A stretch of 64,000 bases of DNA, from positions 496,001 through 560,000 of the forward strand of contig NZ_KZ686269.1 in assembly GCF_003029735.1 (NCBI RefSeq), read 5' to 3'. This DNA comes from Pedobacter yulinensis (GTDB taxonomy: Bacteria; Bacteroidota; Bacteroidia; Sphingobacteriales; Sphingobacteriaceae). Positions 17,407 to 26,821 of the stretch are shown in pieces (positions within the stretch are counted from its first letter, which is position 1; each line of letters starts with the position of its first letter). The notes beneath the pieces are model-generated. The model was not told the DNA's origin and made no database searches. It worked only from the letters and a program-made list of their open reading frames with translations. A program made the translations under genes and the position numbers.

Positions 17407-19524
17407 ATGTCTCCAAATTTAAATCGCTTTAAACATGTAAGTTATCTATGGGATGATGCGGAAGCTGCCCGGCTTGGGGGGGATGAGGTCGGTTTGCTGA
17501 TTTACCGGTCCAACCTGCTTGGCGCAGACCTGCGACTCACCAATTACGGCGGGGGTAATACATCATGCAAGGTTACAGCTCCCGATCCCCTGACCGGCGA
17601 GCCGACACCGGTCATGTGGGTGAAGGGATCGGGCGGAGACCTTGGTACCCTGAAAAAAAGCGGACTTGCAGCACTCTACCTGAACAGGCTGCATAGCCTG
17701 GAAAGCCGTTACCGGGGCATTGAACAGGAGGACGAAATGGTGGGACTGTTTAACCACTGTATTTTTGACCTCGACTCAAAAGCGCCTTCTATCGATACAC
17801 CTTTGCACGCGTTTCTACCGTTCAGGCACATTGACCACCTTCATCCCGATGCGGCCATTGCCATTGCGGCAGCCGAAGATGGCGAACGCCTGACCAAAGA
17901 GCTTTTTGGGGGAACCATTGGCTGGGTGCCCTGGCAGCGACCCGGCTTCGACCTCGGCCTGCAGCTGCGGGCCTGCCTGGCCGCTAACCCTGGCATCAGG
18001 GGCATTATGCTTGGTTCGCACGGCCTTTTCACCTGGGGCGACTCGGCATACGAGAGTTATCTGAATACGCTTGAGGTTATTGAGGCGTGTGCAGCCTATA
18101 TAGAGGGCAGCCTGGGTAAACGCCGGCCGGTTTTCGGGGGGCAAAAGCTCAACAGCCTCCCATCAGACCTCCGGCTCAAACAGGCAGCTGCACTGGCACC
18201 TGTGTTGCGCGGCCTCTGTTCATCGGCACAGCCCATGATCGGGCATTTTACCGATGAGGCCCGGGTACTTGAATTTATCAATTCAAACGATCTCGGGCGG
18301 CTGGCGCCCATGGGAACGAGTTGCCCGGATCACTTTTTACGTACTAAGATCAGCCCGCTCGTGCTCGACCTCCCTGCAGACGCCGACCTCTCGCGCGAAA
18401 CCCTGCACGAGGAATTGCTGCCGGCATTCAAGGCCTACCGCGAAATGTATGCAGGGTATTATGCAAGCTGCCGTCATGACAACAGCCCTGCGATGCGCGA
18501 CGCAAATCCCGTCATCATTCTTTACCCTGGGGTAGGCATGTTCAGTTTTGCTAAAGACAAACAGACCGCCCGGGTTGCCGCAGAATTCTATGCCAACGCC
18601 ATCAATGTGATGCGCGGCGCAGAAGCCATTTCGGCCTATACGGCATTACCCAGGCAGGAAGCTTTTGATATTGAATACTGGCTGTTGGAGGAAGCAAAAC
18701 TGCAGCGACTGCCCAGGCCAAAGCCTTTAACAGGCCGCGTGGCGCTTGTAACCGGAAGCGGAGGCGGTATAGGGCGCGCCATTGCGCGCAAGTTTGCTGA
18801 AGAAGGTGCCTGTGTTCTGATCAACGATATAGACGAAGAAAGGATTGCTGAAACAGCCGGCTTATTCAGAAGTCTGTTCGGTGCCGACGCCGTAGCAGCA
18901 TCGCCGCTCAACGTAACAGACCAGGCCAGCATCGACGTGGCATTGGAGACGGCCGCATTGACTTTTGGCGGTGTCGACATCCTGGTCAACAATGCGGGCA
19001 TCAGTATCTCCCGTTCTGTTGCCGAGCACACGATCGAAGAATGGGACCGCCTGTACGACATCCTGGTTAAAGGACAGTTTATGGTGTCAAAAGCAGTTGT
19101 GGCCTGTATGCGCAAACAGCAAACCGGCGGGGATATTTTGAATATCGTATCCAAGAATGCTATTGTTGCCGGTCCCAACAACGCAGGCTACGGCTCGGCC
19201 AAAGCGGCGCAGGCTCACCTGAGCAGACTTCTGGCCGCAGAACTGGGTCCCGATGGGATCCGTGTAAACGCTGTTAATCCTGACGCCGTTATTGCCGACT
19301 CCAACATCTGGGCGGGCGGCTGGGCCGAAGGCCGGGCAAAAGCTTACGGAATCAGTGTAGAAGAGTTGCCGGCATACTATGCAAAACGTACCTTGCTCAA
19401 CAAAACCATTCTTCCGGAAGATATTGCCAATGCCTGTTTTGTATTCGTAGGCGGGCTTATGAGCAAATCGACCGGGAACGCGCTCAACGTTGATGGCGGC
19501 GTAGCCATGGCTTTTACACGTTAA
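17407..19524 (+). CDS. rhaEW: Bifunctional rhamnulose-1-phosphate aldolase / short-chain lactaldehyde dehydrogenase
   Basis: 705 residues, a fusion. The N-terminal ~430 residues are a class II aldolase domain (NYGGGNTSCKV; metal-binding HIDHLHPDA; GSHGLFTWG). The C-terminal ~265 residues are a short-chain dehydrogenase: TGSGGGIGRAIA nucleotide-binding turn, NNAGIS, and catalytic YGSAK. The known activity of this fusion family is cleavage of L-rhamnulose-1-phosphate to dihydroxyacetone phosphate and L-lactaldehyde, followed by oxidation of lactaldehyde to L-lactate. It is 16 bases after rhaT and 13 before the isomerase. Fusing the two steps passes the reactive aldehyde directly on. No separate lactaldehyde reductase is seen nearby. 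Confidence 0.94.
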   Translation: MSPNLNRFKHVSYLWDDAEAARLGGDEVGLLIYRSNLLGADLRLTNYGGGNTSCKVTAPDPLTGEPTPVMWVKGSGGDLGTLKKSGLAALYLNRLHSLESRYRGIEQEDEMVGLFNHCIFDLDSKAPSIDTPLHAFLPFRHIDHLHPDAAIAIAAAEDGERLTKELFGGTIGWVPWQRPGFDLGLQLRACLAANPGIRGIMLGSHGLFTWGDSAYESYLNTLEVIEACAAYIEGSLGKRRPVFGGQKLNSLPSDLRLKQAAALAPVLRGLCSSAQPMIGHFTDEARVLEFINSNDLGRLAPMGTSCPDHFLRTKISPLVLDLPADADLSRETLHEELLPAFKAYREMYAGYYASCRHDNSPAMRDANPVIILYPGVGMFSFAKDKQTARVAAEFYANAINVMRGAEAISAYTALPRQEAFDIEYWLLEEAKLQRLPRPKPLTGRVALVTGSGGGIGRAIARKFAEEGACVLINDIDEERIAETAGLFRSLFGADAVAASPLNVTDQASIDVALETAALTFGGVDILVNNAGISISRSVAEHTIEEWDRLYDILVKGQFMVSKAVVACMRKQQTGGDILNIVSKNAIVAGPNNAGYGSAKAAQAHLSRLLAAELGPDGIRVNAVNPDAVIADSNIWAGGWAEGRAKAYGISVEELPAYYAKRTLLNKTILPEDIANACFVFVGGLMSKSTGNALNVDGGVAMAFTR

Positions 19525-19537
19525 ACAAGGAGAAGAC

Positions 19538-20809
19538 ATGCAACTCACAGAAAAGATACAATCCCTGAACGAGCGTCAGCTGGCTGCGCACCGTCATCGT
19601 TTTGAATTTCTCGCGGGCCAGCTCAGTTCAACAGCCGATGTGCTGGCAAAGCTGCGTAAATTTCAGGTAGCCATTCCGAGCTGGGCGCTTGGTACGGGCG
19701 GAACCCGTTTCGGACGGTTTTCGGGTGGCGGCGAACCGCGCAACCTCAGCGAAAAGATAGCAGATGTAGGGGTGCTGCATGCTTTGAACCGTTCGGGCGG
19801 CTCCATGTCACTTCATATTCCCTGGGACGTGCCCGATGACGTCGAAGCGATACGGGCTGAAGCCGGGGCCTGGGGCCTTCGTTTTGATGCCGTCAATTCG
19901 AATACGTTCCAGGACCAGCCCGGGCAGCCGCTTAGCTATAAATTCGGGTCGCTGCACCATGTAGACAGCGCAGTGCGAAAGCAGGCGGTCAGGCACAATA
20001 TCGAGGTAATCAGGCAGGGCGAAGCGCTGAGTTCAAAAGCACTTTCTGTCTGGCTCTCTGACGGCTCGAATTTTCCCGGACAGCTCAATTTTCGCCGGGC
20101 CTTCCAGAACACGCTCGAAAGCCTGCAGGAGATCTATGCCGCGTTGCCCGCAGACTGGCAGCTGTGGATCGAGTACAAACCTTTCGAACCCAATTTTTAC
20201 GCAACGACCATTGGCGACTGGGGCCAATCGCTGCTGCTGGCCAATAAACTTGGTCCGAAAGCGGCTACGCTGGTCGATCTGGGCCACCACCTGCCGAACA
20301 CGAATATTGAACAGATCGTTTCGCTGCTGCTCATGGAGGGCAAACTGGCGGGCTTTCATTTCAACGACTCCAAGTATGGCGATGATGACCTGACTGTAGG
20401 AAGCATCAATCCCTACCAGTTGTTTCTGATTTTCTGCGAACTGGTAGAGGGGATGGACCAGCGGCAAATGGACCATGCAACGGCCATAGGCTGGATGATC
20501 GATGCTTCGCACAATGTGAAGGACCCCATCGAAGACCTGCTGCAGTCAGTAGAAGCCATCAAGATTGCATATGCGCAGGCGTTGCTGGTTGACCGTCCAG
20601 CACTACAGGTCGCTCAGCAGGAAAACGACACGGTTCGCTGCCAGGAAATTCTGCAGGCAGCCTACCGGACCGATGTGCGGCCGCTGGTTGCAGAGGCAAG
20701 GCTGCGCGAAAACGGGGCGCTGGACCCGGTAGGGGCGTTCCGTACCCTGGGCATACGGAATGAGCTGACAGCCAGACGCGGGTCAGATGCGATCGCAACC
20801 GGACTTTAA
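19538..20809 (+). CDS. rhaI: L-rhamnose isomerase (RhaI type)
   Basis: 423 residues, a TIM-barrel sugar isomerase. Conserved parts include IPSWALGTGGTRFGRF near the N-terminus, IEYKPFEPNFYATTIGDW (metal-binding Glu), DLGHHLPNTNIEQIV and GFHFNDSKYGDDDLTVGS (Asp/His metal ligands). The RhaI type is distinct in sequence from E. coli RhaA and interconverts L-rhamnose and L-rhamnulose. It lies 13 bases after rhaEW and 23 before the kinase. Its presence together with RhaT, kinase and aldolase makes the rhamnose pathway complete in this window. Confidence 0.93.
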   Translation: MQLTEKIQSLNERQLAAHRHRFEFLAGQLSSTADVLAKLRKFQVAIPSWALGTGGTRFGRFSGGGEPRNLSEKIADVGVLHALNRSGGSMSLHIPWDVPDDVEAIRAEAGAWGLRFDAVNSNTFQDQPGQPLSYKFGSLHHVDSAVRKQAVRHNIEVIRQGEALSSKALSVWLSDGSNFPGQLNFRRAFQNTLESLQEIYAALPADWQLWIEYKPFEPNFYATTIGDWGQSLLLANKLGPKAATLVDLGHHLPNTNIEQIVSLLLMEGKLAGFHFNDSKYGDDDLTVGSINPYQLFLIFCELVEGMDQRQMDHATAIGWMIDASHNVKDPIEDLLQSVEAIKIAYAQALLVDRPALQVAQQENDTVRCQEILQAAYRTDVRPLVAEARLRENGALDPVGAFRTLGIRNELTARRGSDAIATGL

Positions 20810-20832
20810 TATTTACAAAGCCTGCTGCGAAC

Positions 20833-22203
20833 ATGCAAAAACCCGTTGTTGCCATATTTGATGTTGGAAAAACAAACAAGAAGCTGCTGCTTTTTGATGA
20901 AGATTACCAGCTGGTTTACGAACGGGCTGCCCGTTTCCTTGAAGTAACCGATGAAGACGGCGATGCCTGCGAAAATCTGGACGGCCTGCGGCTGTCTGTA
21001 TTTGACTCGTTACGTGAGATTGGAAAGCTTAATGAGTTTACTGTCAAGGCTGTAAATTTTTCTACTTACGGGGCGAGCTTTGTTTATACGGATAACGAGG
21101 GCAGGCCGCTTACACCGCTGTACAATTACCTCAAACCCTATCCGGAAAAGCTGAAAGAACGGTTTTACGAGCAGTACGGCGGCCAGGCGGCATTCGCCAC
21201 GGCTACGGCTTCGCCGGTACTTGGAAGCCTGAATTCAGGCATGCAGCTTTACCGGCTGAAACATGAACGGCCAGAAGTATTTGAAAAAGTGGCCTATGCG
21301 CTGCATCTTCCGCAATACATGAGTTTTCTGCTTACCGGCATACCTTGCAGCGACCTGACAAGCATTGGCTGTCATACCAATTTGTGGGATTTTGCAGCCG
21401 CCAGCTACCATCCGTGGGTAGCAAAAGAAGGGATCAGGGAAAAACTGGCGCCGATCGTGCCCGCAGATGAGGTATACCCGGCCGTTTTTCCGGGCAGCGG
21501 GCTTAAGGTGGGGACGGGACTTCACGACAGCTCCTCGGCGCTGATCCCGTACCTGATCAATTTCCAGGAGCCATTCGTGCTGATCTCAACCGGCACCTGG
21601 TGCATTACGCTTAACCCGTTCGATCACAGTCCGCTTTCAGCAGGTGATCTGGAGCAGGACTGCCTGTGTTACCTCCAGTATAAGGGCAAGCCGGTAAAAG
21701 CTGCCCGGTTATTTGCAGGTTACCAGCATGAGCAGGAACTGAAGCGGCTCGCGGGCTTTTTTGCCCAGCCGGCGGCAAAGTACCGGCATTTGCGGTTTGA
21801 TCCGCAGGTGCTTGGCCGCCTGGAAGAACGCTTCCGTTTTAGGCTGGCGGGCCGGCAGCCCGTCGAACCGCTTTTCACAGGACAAGAGCCAGGCCGTTTC
21901 AGCGATGATGCCGAGGCCTACCATGCGCTGATGATCGATATTGCGCTGCAGCAGGAACAAAGTACGCGCCTGGTATTGAAAACGCCGGTGCGCCGCATCT
22001 TTGTAGACGGAGGCTTTGGCAAGAACGACGTCTACATGAACCTGATCAGCCTCTTGTTTCCCGGGCAGGAGGTGTATGCAGCATCAATGGCCCAGGCTAC
22101 CGCCATGGGAGCGGCCGTTTGCATTCACCCCCACTGGAATAGCAAATCGCTTCCCAGCAACATGATAGACTTGAAATATTATGCACGGGCGGCAGACCGC
22201 TAA
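20833..22203 (+). CDS. rhaB: FGGY-family sugar kinase, probable rhamnulokinase
   Basis: 456 residues with the two-domain FGGY kinase fold. IFDVGKTNKKLLLFDE is the N-terminal phosphate-binding loop; VGTGLHDSSSALIPYL and LISTGTWCITLNP form the central region with the catalytic Asp, and FVDGGFGKNDVYMNLIS is the C-terminal adenosine-binding segment. By position in the rha operon it should phosphorylate L-rhamnulose at C1. It differs from E. coli RhaB and resembles the FGGY kinases commonly found next to RhaI/RhaEW in Bacteroidota. The gene symbol is therefore by context more than by direct similarity. Confidence 0.88.
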   Translation: MQKPVVAIFDVGKTNKKLLLFDEDYQLVYERAARFLEVTDEDGDACENLDGLRLSVFDSLREIGKLNEFTVKAVNFSTYGASFVYTDNEGRPLTPLYNYLKPYPEKLKERFYEQYGGQAAFATATASPVLGSLNSGMQLYRLKHERPEVFEKVAYALHLPQYMSFLLTGIPCSDLTSIGCHTNLWDFAAASYHPWVAKEGIREKLAPIVPADEVYPAVFPGSGLKVGTGLHDSSSALIPYLINFQEPFVLISTGTWCITLNPFDHSPLSAGDLEQDCLCYLQYKGKPVKAARLFAGYQHEQELKRLAGFFAQPAAKYRHLRFDPQVLGRLEERFRFRLAGRQPVEPLFTGQEPGRFSDDAEAYHALMIDIALQQEQSTRLVLKTPVRRIFVDGGFGKNDVYMNLISLLFPGQEVYAASMAQATAMGAAVCIHPHWNSKSLPSNMIDLKYYARAADR

Positions 22204-22264
22204 ATTCCGCTGATCTGAATCATTCAAAAAAAATCCTGATCTTTCGTCCAGACTTGTCGCCGCA

Positions 22265-23296
22265 ATGAAACCCGAACAGAGCATCCAATTTCTTTCCGTT
22301 GACGATTACAGCGCCACACCCAAGTACATGCAGTTGTGTAACTCGGTCGTTGCTGCCATTGAGTCTGGCAAGCTGAAAAAGGACGATATGCTGCCCTCTA
22401 TCAATGAGCTGAGCTTTCAGCTGGAAATTTCCCGCGATACAGCAGAGAAGGGTTACCGGTATTTGAAAAAGATCGGTATCCTGGCTTCCGTGCCGGGAAA
22501 GGGCTATTACATTTGCAACGACGCGTTCAAGCAAAAGTTACGGGTTTTCCTGCTGTTCAATAAACTGAGTTATCATAAAAAACTCATTTACGATGCTTTT
22601 ATCGAAGCGCTCGGCGATGGGGTAACAGTTGATTTTTATATCTACAACAATGATTTTGCATTGTTCAAAAAGCTGCTTACCGGCCGCGCACAGGATTATT
22701 CACACCTCGTCATTATTCCCCATTTCATTGATGGCGATGAAAATGCCGTCGCGCTGATCAATGCACTGCCCAAGAACAAGCTGGTTATACTCGATAAGAA
22801 ACTGCCGGGTATAGACGGGCAGTATGCGGCGGTTTATGAAAACTTCGAAAAAGACATTTATGGCGCGCTGGAGCAGGCCCGCGAAAGGCTGAGCAAATAC
22901 CATACGATCAAAATCATTTTCCCCAAACGCAGTTATTTTCCGGTAGAAATTCTGCGTGGCTTTTACCGTTTCTGTCAGCAATATGCTTTTGAGCACAGTG
23001 TGATCAGCAAACTCGACGAAGAACCGATCGCGAAAGGAGAGGTGTATATTAACCTGATGGAAGATGACCTGGTGCTGCTTGTTGAGCGGGTTATGGCGCA
23101 GGGCCTGGAGATGGGCCGTGATGTCGGCGTCATCTCTTACAATGAAACCCCGCTTAAAAAGATCATCGCCAGCGGGATCACCACCCTGTCGACCGATTTC
23201 GGCAGCCTGGGCAGGCGGGCCGCGCAATTGATACTGAAACATTCAACGGACCATGTAGAGGTTCCGTTTTCACTGACCCTACGGCCCTCACTGTAG
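22265..23296 (+). CDS. GntR-family transcriptional regulator with periplasmic-binding-protein-like sensor domain
   Basis: 343 residues. The first ~75 residues are a GntR winged helix (MLPSINELSFQLEISRDTAE, then KIGILASVPGKGYYI). The rest resembles a LacI/periplasmic-binding-protein effector domain (LVIIPHFIDGD, GVISYNETPLKKIIASGI, LGRRAAQLIL), instead of the usual FCD or UTRA domain. Such GntR regulators replace AraC-type RhaR in several Bacteroidota rhamnose operons. It follows rhaB by 61 bases. It probably senses rhamnose or a phosphorylated intermediate and may bind the inverted repeat at 16285-16315 (inference). Confidence 0.87.
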   Translation: MKPEQSIQFLSVDDYSATPKYMQLCNSVVAAIESGKLKKDDMLPSINELSFQLEISRDTAEKGYRYLKKIGILASVPGKGYYICNDAFKQKLRVFLLFNKLSYHKKLIYDAFIEALGDGVTVDFYIYNNDFALFKKLLTGRAQDYSHLVIIPHFIDGDENAVALINALPKNKLVILDKKLPGIDGQYAAVYENFEKDIYGALEQARERLSKYHTIKIIFPKRSYFPVEILRGFYRFCQQYAFEHSVISKLDEEPIAKGEVYINLMEDDLVLLVERVMAQGLEMGRDVGVISYNETPLKKIIASGITTLSTDFGSLGRRAAQLILKHSTDHVEVPFSLTLRPSL

Positions 23297-23447
23297 CGAT
23301 AGTCTCAGGTTCGGCCTGGCATATGGGCGTAGGCTGCATGCAGAGATCTGCGGCGTCGCTGTTAAATCAAACTTTATTTTTCTGTCTGGCTCAAAATCGA
23401 CAATTTAGCAAATAGCAACAAATTGAAACAAACTGTTTTAAAAAGCC

Positions 23448-24905
23448 ATGAAACCTTCAAAACACACAAAGAACCAAGAAAATTCCAGAAGAAATTTCAT
23501 CAAGCACGCGGCGGTAGCTGCCGCGGGTTTTATGATCGTACCCAGGCATGTACTGGGCGGTAAGGGCTACCTGGCACCCAGCGACCGCCTGCAGGTAGCG
23601 GGCATCGGTGTAGGTGGCAAAGGCCAGTCTGACATCGCCTCTTTCGCCAAAACGGGAAAGGCTGATATCGCTTTTCTTTGCGATGTCGATGACCGTCGCG
23701 CGGCCAACAGCATCCGCAATTTTCCGCGGGCCAAGTACTACAAGGACTACCGTGAAATGCTCGACAAGGAGCACCGCCACATTGACGCCGTGTCTGTATC
23801 CACACCAGACCACAACCATGCTGTGCAAACCATGGCTGCCATGCAGCTGGGCAAACACGTGTACGTGCAAAAACCCCTTACACACGACATTTACGAGGCC
23901 CGTAAGCTGACAGAAGCTGCGCAGCGCTACAAAGTCGTTACCCAGATGGGCAACCAGGGCGCTTCAGGTGATGGTGTGCGGCAACTGCAGGAGTGGCTGG
24001 ACGATGGTCAGATCGGAAAGGTAGAAACGGTCTACTGCTGGACCGACCGGCCTTTGTGGCCGCAGGGAATATCCTGGCCGGAGCCCGCAGCACAGATACC
24101 AAAAGAGCTGGACTGGAACCTGTGGCTCGGTACGGCGCGCGACCTTCGTTACGTTGAAAAACTGGTCCCTTTTAACTGGCGCGGCTGGTGGGAATTTGGT
24201 ACCGGTGCGCTGGGCGATATGGGTTGCCACCTCGTCGAACCACCATTCAGGATCCTGGACCTGCAGTATCCGAAAGATGTGCAATGCAGTGTCGGCAGTG
24301 TATATGTCGATGAATTTAAACGGGGGTACTTTCCTGAAAGCTGCCCGCCTTCGAGCCATGTCGTCATGACCTATGCAAAAACCAAGAAAACAAAGGGCGA
24401 CCTGACCCTGCACTGGATGGACGGCGGCATCAAGCCTGAGCGCCCGGCAGAACTCGAAGCAAATGAACGTTTTGGCGACAACGGGGTGTTATTTATCGGT
24501 ACGCGTGGTAAAATGATCTGTGATGTATATGGATCAAACCCAAGACTGCTGCCAACCAGCCGGACCGCCCAGGCCCGCACCAAAAAAACAATAGAACGTG
24601 TACCGGGCGGCGCCGAAGGTCACTATGGTCAATGGGTAGAAGGCTGCCTGGCCGGCTATGGCAAAATGAAGATGAGCTCGCCGTTCGAAATTGCAGGCCC
24701 GCTTACCGAAACACTGCTTATTGCCAACCTGGCCATTCGCGGTTTTGACATTCGCGAAGCGCGTGCAGACGGCAAAGGGTATAGCTACCCGGGCCGCGAT
24801 CTGAAAATGATCTGGGACAGCCAGAATATCCGCGTAACGAATTTCGAGGCGGCTAATCAATACATAAAGAGAGAATACAGACAGGGGTGGACCCTTGGCG
24901 TTTAA
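23448..24905 (+). CDS. Gfo/Idh/MocA-family oxidoreductase with Tat signal
   Basis: 485 residues. SRRNFIKHAAVAAAGFM is a twin-arginine export signal, so the folded, cofactor-bound enzyme is sent to the periplasm. The Rossmann domain starts VAGIGVGGKGQSDIASF, with VSTPDHNHAVQTMAAMQLG and VYVQKPLTHD; the family EKP motif reads QKP here. The C-terminal domain has WWEFGTGALGDMGCH. Family members oxidise or reduce sugar hydroxyls with tightly bound or free NAD(P). Substrate unknown. It is 151 bases after the GntR gene; CAATTT/AAATTG half-sites at 23401-23406 and 23420-23425 lie in that gap. It is followed by a second Gfo/Idh/MocA gene. Confidence 0.9.
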   Translation: MKPSKHTKNQENSRRNFIKHAAVAAAGFMIVPRHVLGGKGYLAPSDRLQVAGIGVGGKGQSDIASFAKTGKADIAFLCDVDDRRAANSIRNFPRAKYYKDYREMLDKEHRHIDAVSVSTPDHNHAVQTMAAMQLGKHVYVQKPLTHDIYEARKLTEAAQRYKVVTQMGNQGASGDGVRQLQEWLDDGQIGKVETVYCWTDRPLWPQGISWPEPAAQIPKELDWNLWLGTARDLRYVEKLVPFNWRGWWEFGTGALGDMGCHLVEPPFRILDLQYPKDVQCSVGSVYVDEFKRGYFPESCPPSSHVVMTYAKTKKTKGDLTLHWMDGGIKPERPAELEANERFGDNGVLFIGTRGKMICDVYGSNPRLLPTSRTAQARTKKTIERVPGGAEGHYGQWVEGCLAGYGKMKMSSPFEIAGPLTETLLIANLAIRGFDIREARADGKGYSYPGRDLKMIWDSQNIRVTNFEAANQYIKREYRQGWTLGV

Positions 24906-24914
24906 TTGCTGCTG

Positions 24915-25994
24915 ATGGAAACTGGAAAAAAAATTCGCGTATTGGTGGTGGGCTGCGGCAATATGGGTGCATCTCATGCGCGGGCCTACCACGAAATGGA
25001 CGCTTTCGAGATATGCGGGCTTGTAGCTCGCGGCGACAGCAAACAAAGGCTTAATGTCACTTTAAATGCCAATTACCCGTTATTTGACGACTATTTTGTA
25101 GCGCTCGAAGAAACTACGCCCGATGCGGTCTGTATCTCGACCTACCCAGACACGCACGAGCCCTATGCCATTGCGGCATTCAGCCAGGGCTGTCACGTCT
25201 TCCTTGAGAAGCCGCTGGCAGACACGCCTGAAGGTGCCCTGCGCATCGCCGAAGCCGCCCGTCATGCAGGGAAGAAGCTGCTTGTCGGCTATATTTTACG
25301 CTATCACCCATCCTGGCAGAAATTTATCGAGCTTGCACAAGGCCTGGGCAAACCGCTCGTGATGCGCATGAACCTGAACCAGCAAAGCCAGGCAGGTCAG
25401 TGGGAGGTGCACCGCAACCTGCTGAACAGCCTGAGTCCGATCGTTGACTGCGGCGTGCATTACATCGACGTCATGTGTCAGATGACGCGCTCGAATCCGG
25501 TCAGGGTTCATGCCATTGGCGCGAGGCTCAGCAACGACGTGCCGGCAGACAACTACAATTACGGCCAGCTGCAGCTCACATTTGCCGACGGCTCAGTGGG
25601 GTGGTATGAAGCGGGCTGGGGACCCATGATGAGCCAGACCGCGTTTTTTGTGAAAGATGTGATCGGGCCGGATGGCTCCGTGTCTATCGTGGCCAAAAAC
25701 GCAACCAGCGAAGGTAAATCTGATGAAATCGACGCACACACCAAAACAGAGTCCCTGCGACTGCACTCGGCTAGGCTTAACGCCGAAGGAAAATTTGCCG
25801 CAGAAGATACCTGGTTCGACATGAGCGATGAACCCGACCACCAGGAACTGTGCAACCGGGAGCAGCGCCATTTCCTGAAAGCCATCGTAGAAGACCTGGA
25901 CCTGAGTGAAGCTACTGCCGATGCGGTCAACAGCCTGAAAGTTGCCTTTGCCTGCGATGAATCGATCCGCAAGGAAACAGTGGTAGGCGTGTAG
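24915..25994 (+). CDS. Gfo/Idh/MocA-family oxidoreductase, cytoplasmic
   Basis: The frame can start at a TTG at 24906, but the ATG at 24915 puts the Rossmann strand in the normal place (359 residues, KKIRVLVVGCGNMGASHARA). VFLEKPLADTPEGALRI carries the EKP motif and VDCGVHYIDVMCQMTRS the active-site His region. No export signal is present, so unlike its neighbours at 23448 and 26822 it should work in the cytoplasm. It begins 9 bases after the preceding gene and ends at a two-way terminator, closing the + strand operon. Sugar or inositol dehydrogenase/reductase is likely; substrate unknown. Confidence 0.9.
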   Translation: METGKKIRVLVVGCGNMGASHARAYHEMDAFEICGLVARGDSKQRLNVTLNANYPLFDDYFVALEETTPDAVCISTYPDTHEPYAIAAFSQGCHVFLEKPLADTPEGALRIAEAARHAGKKLLVGYILRYHPSWQKFIELAQGLGKPLVMRMNLNQQSQAGQWEVHRNLLNSLSPIVDCGVHYIDVMCQMTRSNPVRVHAIGARLSNDVPADNYNYGQLQLTFADGSVGWYEAGWGPMMSQTAFFVKDVIGPDGSVSIVAKNATSEGKSDEIDAHTKTESLRLHSARLNAEGKFAAEDTWFDMSDEPDHQELCNREQRHFLKAIVEDLDLSEATADAVNSLKVAFACDESIRKETVVGV

Positions 25995-26017
25995 CATTCC
26001 AGGAAGATCGTTACAAG

Positions 26018-26054
26018 AAAAGCCTCAATTCTGAATCAGAACTGAGGCTTTTTA
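26018..26054. terminator. Two-way intrinsic terminator between convergent operons
   Basis: AAGCCTCAATTCTG (26020-26033) pairs with CAGAACTGAGGCTT (26037-26050), one mismatch and a 3-base loop, followed by a T run; A residues before the left arm let it work for the minus-strand operon ending at 26101. Confidence 0.85.
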
Positions 26055-26100
26055 ATTTTATGATCACTGGTTGTTTCGAACGGGGCAACCGCTTTTCATA

Positions 26101-26811
26101 TTAAATCTTCCTGATCTTGATGTTTTTGAACCAAACACCCGCCCCATGGTCTTGCAGGGCAATGTGTCCGACCGGGCTCATGCCATAACTTTTGGTGTTT
26201 TTCCATTTGCCTTCTGCCTTTTTCTTTTTCCAGTCATCGCTGTGAAAAGTGTATTCTGCGGTCAGCTTGCCATTCAGCCAGTGCTCAACATGGTTGTTCC
26301 TGACAATGATCTTGGTTGTGTTCCATTGGCCAATAGGTTTGGCGGCCTCCACCAGCGGCGGGTTAATCGCATAATTGGCGCCTGTTTTTTGCCATGGCTC
26401 CAGCTTTCCCGGAAAATTATTGTCATCGATCAGCTGGTATTCCGGGCCGCTCATATAGGTCCTTTCGAAATCCTCACTCACGCGATACAGGATACCGCTG
26501 TTGCCCTGCGGACCAAGTTTCCAGTCGGCGGTGAACTCAAAGTCGCCGAACTGCCCTTGCGTAATGATGTCTGCGCGCAGGTCTGACTTATCGGTTTTGC
26601 TGCCTTTGCAGTGTAAAGTGCCGTCAACAACTTCCCAGCAATCTGCCGGTTTGTCTCTGAACATGCGCCAGCCAGACAGGTCCTTCCCATTGAAAAGTAG
26701 TTCCCAGCCGGCAGCTTTTTCTTTTTTACTTAATGTATTTTGTTTTTGCGCACTTGCAGCGCCGCCAAGGGTGGTCGCGAAAGCAAGGAACAGCCATAAT
26801 TTTTTCTTCAT
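26101..26811 (-). CDS. DUF1080 (3-keto-glycoside-acting) family protein
   Basis: The open frame continues upstream to 27129, but those residues read through the neighbouring gene in another frame. The ATG at 26811 begins a signal peptide (MKKKLWLFLAFATTLGG, cleavage near ASAQ), giving 236 residues. GWELLFNGKDLSGWR is the DUF1080 (PF06439) hallmark; GNSGILYRV, GPEYQLIDD and LQDHGAGVWFKNIKIR are further family motifs of this concanavalin-like fold. Characterised relatives act on 3-keto-glycosides made by Gfo/Idh/MocA oxidoreductases. The gene starts 10 bases after a Tat-exported Gfo/Idh/MocA gene in the same operon, which supports a shared oxidise-then-cleave role. Substrate unknown. Confidence 0.9.
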   Translation of the reverse strand: MKKKLWLFLAFATTLGGAASAQKQNTLSKKEKAAGWELLFNGKDLSGWRMFRDKPADCWEVVDGTLHCKGSKTDKSDLRADIITQGQFGDFEFTADWKLGPQGNSGILYRVSEDFERTYMSGPEYQLIDDNNFPGKLEPWQKTGANYAINPPLVEAAKPIGQWNTTKIIVRNNHVEHWLNGKLTAEYTFHSDDWKKKKAEGKWKNTKSYGMSPVGHIALQDHGAGVWFKNIKIRKI

Positions 26812-26821
26812 CTGCTTGTTC

